Assembly (NCBI GenBank): GCA_013414765.1
Contig: CP058708.1
Span: 365,503-429,502, forward strand
From: Candidatus Accumulibacter cognatus
Lineage (GTDB): Bacteria; Pseudomonadota; Gammaproteobacteria; Burkholderiales; Rhodocyclaceae
Length of the DNA stretch: 64,000 bases
Direction of reading: 5' to 3'
This document shows, one piece after another, positions 57,829 through 64,000 of the stretch. Made by a program: the position numbers and the translations under genes. The notes beneath the pieces are model-generated. The model worked only from the letters and a program-made list of their open reading frames with translations. It was not told the DNA's origin and did not search any database. How positions within the stretch are numbered: the first letter of the stretch is position 1; every line of letters starts with the position of its first letter.

Positions 57829-58716
57829 CTACGCCACCGGTCGCGTGGCAGCCGCGAGTGCCGCGAAGTAGGTGGCGTCCGGCGTCTGGCCATCCAGGGA
57901 GCGATGGGGGCGTCGCTCGTTGTAGAAGCGCAGATACGTGGCCAGGTTAGCTTTCGCATCGGCAACGCGGTCATCGGCCTTGAGATACCCCTCCTCGTAC
58001 TTGACCGTCTTCCACAGTCGCTCGACAAAGACGTTGTGACGGGCTTCGCCCTCTCGCCTATCGGCTCGCGAAACTGCGCTTCGCTTGTTTTCCCGCCAGG
58101 ACCCCTTGCCGTCCCTGCTGATCCGAATACCGTGCGCCTTGATCAGACCGGTGAACTCGTCGCTGGTGAACTGGCCACCCTGATCGGTGTTGAAGATCTC
58201 CGGGCAACCATACCGGTGGAGGGCTTCGCGCACCGCTTCCCGACAGAAGTCGGTCGTCAGGGTGTTGGAGAGCCGCCAGGCGAGCACCCGCCGCGAGTAC
58301 CCGTCGATCACGGCGAACAGGTAGAGGAAGCCCCGGCGCATCGGAATGTACGTGATGTCCGCCGCCCATACCTGATTGGGCCGATCAACCACGAGGTCGC
58401 GCAGCAGATACGGATGGATTTCATCCCCCCGCTGCCGACGGGAGGTGTGGGGCTTTCGATAAAGGGCCTCGATCCCCATGCGCGCCATCAGAGTACCGAT
58501 GTGCCTGCGGCCGGCCTGGAACCCCTCGGGGCGCAGCAGATCGCGCAACATGCGGGCGCCGGCGAACGGGTGCTCGAGATGCCACGCGTCAATCCGACGC
58601 ATCAGCGCCAGATCCTCCGGCGAGACTTCGCGTGGCGTGTAGTACGCGCTCGAACGCGCCAACCCGAGGAGGGCGCACTGATGCGAGACGGGGAGCTTGT
58701 GCTTGCGGTCAATCAT
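57829..58716 (-). CDS. IS3-family transposase OrfB, with an 18-residue insertion in the catalytic core
   Basis: 295 residues. Catalytic Asp in WAADITYIP, second Asp in NTDQGGQFTS, and Glu in NVFVERLW. The family spaces the last two by 35 residues; here 53 lie between them because 18 residues (KRSAVSRADRREGEARHN, 58033-58086) are inserted. The insertion is a multiple of three and its DNA contains GGGC-GAA-GCCC and GCGAA/TTCGC hairpins. Activity is doubtful unless the loop is tolerated. Its ATG overlaps the orfA stop. Confidence 0.88.
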   Translation of the reverse strand: MIDRKHKLPVSHQCALLGLARSSAYYTPREVSPEDLALMRRIDAWHLEHPFAGARMLRDLLRPEGFQAGRRHIGTLMARMGIEALYRKPHTSRRQRGDEIHPYLLRDLVVDRPNQVWAADITYIPMRRGFLYLFAVIDGYSRRVLAWRLSNTLTTDFCREAVREALHRYGCPEIFNTDQGGQFTSDEFTGLIKAHGIRISRDGKGSWRENKRSAVSRADRREGEARHNVFVERLWKTVKYEEGYLKADDRVADAKANLATYLRFYNERRPHRSLDGQTPDATYFAALAAATRPVA

Positions 58717-59018
58717 CGTTTTGCGCTCAGCAAGCCCGCCTTGGTGAGCGCATGTTCTAAAAAATCGTTCTCCAGCGTCAGCTGTCCGATCTTGGCGTGC
58801 AGTTTCGTCAGGTCCGGATCGCTGCTTGCGGGGCTTCCGGCGTCTCCAAATACCTGAACCGCACGCTCTGTCAGTTGCCGCTTCCAGTCCGTGATCTGGT
58901 TCGGGTGAATGTCATACTGTTGTGCCCACTCCGCTAGCGTCTTGTCGCTCTTCAGCGCCGCCAGGGCCACTTGCGCCTTGAATGCCGGTGTGTGGTTCCG
59001 CCTCGTCCTTCTCGTCAT
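58713..59018 (-). CDS. IS3-family OrfA (helix-turn-helix protein)
   Basis: 101 residues from the ATG at 59018 (AGGAG upstream). RNHTPAFKAQVALAALKSD and IHPNQITDWKRQL form the DNA-binding helix-turn-helix, followed by a leucine-zipper segment (LHAKIGQLTLENDFLEHAL). It binds the element's ends. It overlaps orfB in ATGA. Confidence 0.9.
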   Translation of the reverse strand: MTRRTRRNHTPAFKAQVALAALKSDKTLAEWAQQYDIHPNQITDWKRQLTERAVQVFGDAGSPASSDPDLTKLHAKIGQLTLENDFLEHALTKAGLLSAKR

Positions 59019-59108
59019 GCTCTTGCTCCTGTTATAGCCGCTTCCGCAGCCGGTCGTGGGGGCAAGGCTACCACCTATCCTCCTGTCCGAATTTCCGGGG
59101 CCACCTCT

Positions 59109-59615
59109 CTCCAGCAGGCTTGGGCAGGCCGCCTGATCGAACTTCTGGTGGCCGCCTGCCATGAGGTTAACCAGGCGGGCGGTTCGCTACCCGTCGAACG
59201 CGTTGCGCTGTTGCGTAACCGATATACCGAAATTCTCAGCGAAGGCGAGGTCCTCAATCCGCAGGCGGAAAAATCGGGGAAGCGCGGACGAACACGACAG
59301 AGCAAGGCGACCCACCTCCTCTGGCGCTTACGCACCTATGCCGATGATGTCTGGCGCTTCGCTTCTGATCCCCACGTCCCGTTCTCCAACCACCTCGCCG
59401 AGCAAGAGGTTCGCATGCCAAAGGTCAAACAGAAGATATCCGGCGGCTTCCGCACCAGGAATGGCGCCGATGCCTTTTGCACGATCCGTTCCTACCTTGC
59501 CACCCTGCACAAGCAAGGGAGCAATCTCTTTCACGCCCTCACGCTGACTTTCCAAGGCCAGCCTCCTCAGCCTCCGTTTGGCTTGACCTACACAGCCCTT
59601 GGCTTGGGCTACTGA
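59109..59615 (+). pseudogene. IS66-family transposase (TnpC), C-terminal fragment
   Basis: In frame from 59109: LQQAWAGRLIELLVAACHEV, HVPFSNHLAEQEVRMPKVKQKISGGFRT-type end (given in part) and the final GLGY stop. The NHLAEQ motif holds the catalytic Glu of IS66. Together with 57253-57582 it is one gene with its core deleted around the IS3 insertion. Confidence 0.85.
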
Positions 59616-59724
59616 GTAGTTACCGCGAAAGGTCGTTTTCGGTATCCCCGTTGCGGTGGGTGACGACCGGACTTTCGGAAGTCCTGCTTGCGAGCTGCGC
59701 TCTCGCAGGTCAGGCGACCGCTCG

Positions 59725-60057
59725 CTATTCCGGGATGCCGCCGGCCGCGGCGTAGTCGCCTCCCGAGAGCAGGACCGCCAGTGCGTGCGCAGCGAGGAGC
59801 TTCCCCGGTGCCTCCTGCGGCCAGAAGCGGTAGTGCCCCTGCGACAGCCGCTTTTGACAGAACCAGAAGCCTTGCCCATCATAGACCAGGAGTTTCACCG
59901 CCGTGCTCCGGCGGTTGCAGAAAACGAACACGCCGCCGCTGAACGGGTCTTGGGCCAGTTTCTGCCGCACACGTCGGGCGAGACCGTCGATGCTGCAACG
60001 AAAATCCGCGGGCTCGGCAGCCACCCAGACACGCAGGTGCGCGTTCAGCGCGAGCAT
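59725..60057 (-). CDS. tnpB: IS66-family accessory protein TnpB
   Basis: 110 residues. VWVAAEPADFRCSIDGLA, GGVFVFCNRRSTAVKLLVYDGQGF and CQKRLSQGHYRFWP are the TnpB signature. It overlaps tnpA by 13 bp. No tnpC follows downstream on this strand, so it is what remains of a second IS66 element in the opposite orientation to the tnpC pieces. Confidence 0.88.
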   Translation of the reverse strand: MLALNAHLRVWVAAEPADFRCSIDGLARRVRQKLAQDPFSGGVFVFCNRRSTAVKLLVYDGQGFWFCQKRLSQGHYRFWPQEAPGKLLAAHALAVLLSGGDYAAAGGIPE

Positions 60058-60458
60058 GCCTGGACCTGCCAGAGGCTACACGCGACCTCGGCGAGGTGGC
60101 TGCTCGCCGCTTGTGGCAGTTCGATGCGCAGCGCGCGGCGCGCTCGGTCGGTGAGAACCAGGACGCACACAGGTGGCGTCAGCGGCAGGCCGAGATCGAG
60201 TTCGACGAAGCTCGATGACGCGGCCGCGCTGCGCGCGTTTTCGGCCGCGTTCCTGGCGGTCAGGCGGTGCTTCAGGCTCTTGTAGTCGAGCTTCAGGGCG
60301 ACGGCAACCTGAGCGATGCCGTACCGCTCGGCGAGTTCGGTCGCTTGCGACCACAGCTCCTCCGGAATGCGAGAACTGCGGCGGGTGCTCCGCCACTGGG
60401 CAAGCGCCGCGGCGGTTTCGCCCACCTGCGGGGCGGTTGCAGGTAAAGACGTTGACAT
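60045..60458 (-). CDS. IS66-family accessory protein TnpA-like
   Basis: 137 residues. A helix-turn-helix region (ELAERYGIAQVAVALKLDYKSLKHRL) is followed by a segment ending in HLAEVACSLWQVQACSR. This variant accompanies TnpB in many IS66-type elements. Start at 60458. Confidence 0.75.
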   Translation of the reverse strand: MSTSLPATAPQVGETAAALAQWRSTRRSSRIPEELWSQATELAERYGIAQVAVALKLDYKSLKHRLTARNAAENARSAAASSSFVELDLGLPLTPPVCVLVLTDRARRALRIELPQAASSHLAEVACSLWQVQACSR

Positions 60459-60637
60459 AAGTAGGCCTCTCGAACGGTCGTTACGGGCCTACCAAGGTAC
60501 CAGGCCAGCGCTGGGATTTCACGCAGCATTGCCGAAAGGACAGGCTGGCAAGCGATCAGCAAGCCTGCGATACTACTGGTGTTTCTGCAATGACGTGCCT
60601 GAGTCATTGCTGGCGACCCATCAAGGAGTGACATCTC

Positions 60638-61153
60638 ATGAAGCTTCGGACCATTATTCTGCTGCTTACCCTCGGTACCATCGCAGCATTTTCTCTACTC
60701 AACTGGAATGCCTTCATCACCCCGACAACACTTTCCCTGGGACTTACCGAAGTGCAGGCCCCACTCGGAGTGATCATGCTCGGCGTGGTGGCATTTCTCA
60801 CCGCTTTCTTCCTCGTGTTCGTTGTTTACATGCAAGCCTCGGCGATATTCGATTCCCGGCGTCACGCCCAGGAACTGCAGGTCAACCGCGAACTGGCCGA
60901 CAAAGCCGAGGCCTCACGCTTCACCGAACTGCACAACTTTCTTGAGACCGAATTGCAGAAACTGGGGGCCAACCGCGATGCCAGATCGTCATTGGCAACA
61001 GATCATCAGGTCATTCTGGACAGACTAGATCGGCTGGAAAAGGAACTGTTTCTCGCCGTCGAGCAGTCAGGAAACAGTCTTGCCGCAAGTATCGGCGAAC
61101 TAGAGGACCGTCTCGAAAGAAGCGCGCTACTACCCCGTCAGCCGGGTCATTGA
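60638..61153 (+). CDS. Small membrane protein with LapA-like topology
   Basis: 171 residues from an ATG with AAGGAG upstream. Two membrane helices (residues about 4-22 and 43-68) flank a short loop with LTEVQAPLGVIML, followed by a charged coiled coil (QVNRELADKAEASRFTEL to LEDRLERS). The arrangement is that of LapA/DUF1049 proteins, although longer than the usual 100 residues. Function unknown; it is interesting given the loss of lapA in front of lapB. Confidence 0.65.
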   Translation: MKLRTIILLLTLGTIAAFSLLNWNAFITPTTLSLGLTEVQAPLGVIMLGVVAFLTAFFLVFVVYMQASAIFDSRRHAQELQVNRELADKAEASRFTELHNFLETELQKLGANRDARSSLATDHQVILDRLDRLEKELFLAVEQSGNSLAASIGELEDRLERSALLPRQPGH

Positions 61154-61250
61154 TGACCATTCAACGAGGAGCGCCCAGCAGCACAATCTCGCGGCTTCAT
61201 GGCGGAACGGCGCTCCTGCCTGAAGAACCGTCGCATCCGATTTTGCAAAG

Positions 61251-61288
61251 CCAAAAACCCTCGCCGCAAGTATGCGGGAGGGTTTTGG
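61251..61288 (-). terminator. rrn operon terminator
   Basis: CCAAAAACCCTC (61251-61262) pairs with GAGGGTTTTGG (to 61288) just after the 5S gene in its direction of transcription. The stem has a T-rich 3' side on the minus strand. Confidence 0.75.
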
Positions 61289-61300
61289 TAAAGGGGGGAG

Positions 61301-61414
61301 CCTGGCGGTGACCTACTTTCACACATGAAGTATGCACTATCATCGGCGTACCTTCGTTTCACGGTCCTGTTCGGGATGGGAAGGGGTGGGTCCAAAGGGC
61401 TATGGCCGCCAAGC
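61301..61414 (-). rRNA. rrf: 5S ribosomal RNA
   Basis: About 114 nt. On the minus strand it begins GCTTGGCGGCCATAGCCC and ends GGTCACCGCCAGGC, whose ends pair as the 5S terminal stem. No tRNA gene follows before the terminator. Confidence 0.95.
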
Positions 61415-61523
61415 GTAAGAGGATCGCACGCCGCCAAGGCGGGTGCGCTGGAAGAAGGGGTTCCGGAACACATTCCGGGGTTGTGATTGACTCGAACGGG
61501 AGTTCGAGTTGCTGCTCAAGGTT

Positions 61524-64000
<2,477 letters not shown>

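Larger units (their letters stand above)
57583..59108 (-). mobile_element. IS3-family element inserted in IS66 TnpC
   Basis: Ends: AGAGGTGGCCCCG (57583-57595) and its exact complement at 59096-59108, with a further shared GGACAG after a 7-bp mismatch. The two overlapping genes orfA and orfB lie on the minus strand. Flanking bases (GAC and CTC) show no target duplication, and the host gene has lost its middle, so an adjacent deletion followed the insertion. The true outer end may be GGTGGCCCC (57586/59105). Confidence 0.85.

Overview
This is a GC-rich chromosomal window from a betaproteobacterium, most likely of the order Rhodocyclales. An 'Accumulibacter'-like genome is my best guess, but it is a guess. 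The evidence is gene order: an isc operon with an extra NifS-type cysteine desulfurase, a collinear sdhCDAB-sdhE-gltA-sucAB-lpd block facing mdh, the run gyrA-pheA-hisC-tyrA-aroA/cmk-rpsA-ihfB-lapB-hldE-hldD-cysM, and the start of an rrn operon.

Layout. 1-3.3 kb: an ISKra4-like element, itself split by an IS1182-like element, followed by a 161-bp MITE-like element with a perfect 9-bp target duplication. 3.5-10.8 kb: iron-sulfur cluster assembly on the minus strand (iscR, second desulfurase, iscS, iscU, iscA, hscB, hscA, fdx, iscX, DUF2237). 10.7-16.9 kb: cysE, trmJ, suhB, an EEP-family phosphodiesterase, a lipoprotein, an SRPBCC protein and an MBL hydrolase. 17-29.7 kb: TCA-cycle genes and a GntR regulator divergent from mdh. 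30-33.6 kb: small accessory genes. 33.6-38.5 kb: exonuclease, cysM, heptose synthesis and lapB. 38.6-48.6 kb: ihfB, rpsA, the aromatic amino acid genes (with an AroA-Cmk fusion) and gyrA. 49-56.2 kb: a plus-strand operon described below. 56.2-60.5 kb: a scrapyard of IS1182, IS66 and IS3 pieces. 60.6-64 kb: a small membrane protein, then 5S and 23S rRNA on the minus strand; the 23S runs off the window.

The most interesting locus is 49.1-56.2 kb: an MBOAT acyltransferase fused to an SGNH domain, a stand-alone carrier protein, a stand-alone adenylation enzyme and an acyl-CoA-dehydrogenase-like flavoenzyme. The first three have the part list of the Dlt system (DltB+DltD, DltC, DltA). The last three match the prolyl-AMP ligase / carrier / prolyl-thioester dehydrogenase triad that makes pyrrole-2-carboxyl thioesters. 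I infer an envelope-modification system that may transfer a pyrrole-2-carboxyl (or other oxidised aminoacyl) group. The adenylation gene is cut by an IS1182-like element at a CTAG target; removing the element plus one CTAG restores a continuous 522-codon frame, so the disruption looks recent.

Other points: a -1 frameshift site (A AAA AAC) in the ISKra4 transposase, a collapsed lapA remnant in front of lapB, absence of serC from its usual place, an 18-residue insertion that turns the IS3 transposase's DD35E spacing into DD53E, and an IscR-type operator/promoter that starts inside the end of cysE.
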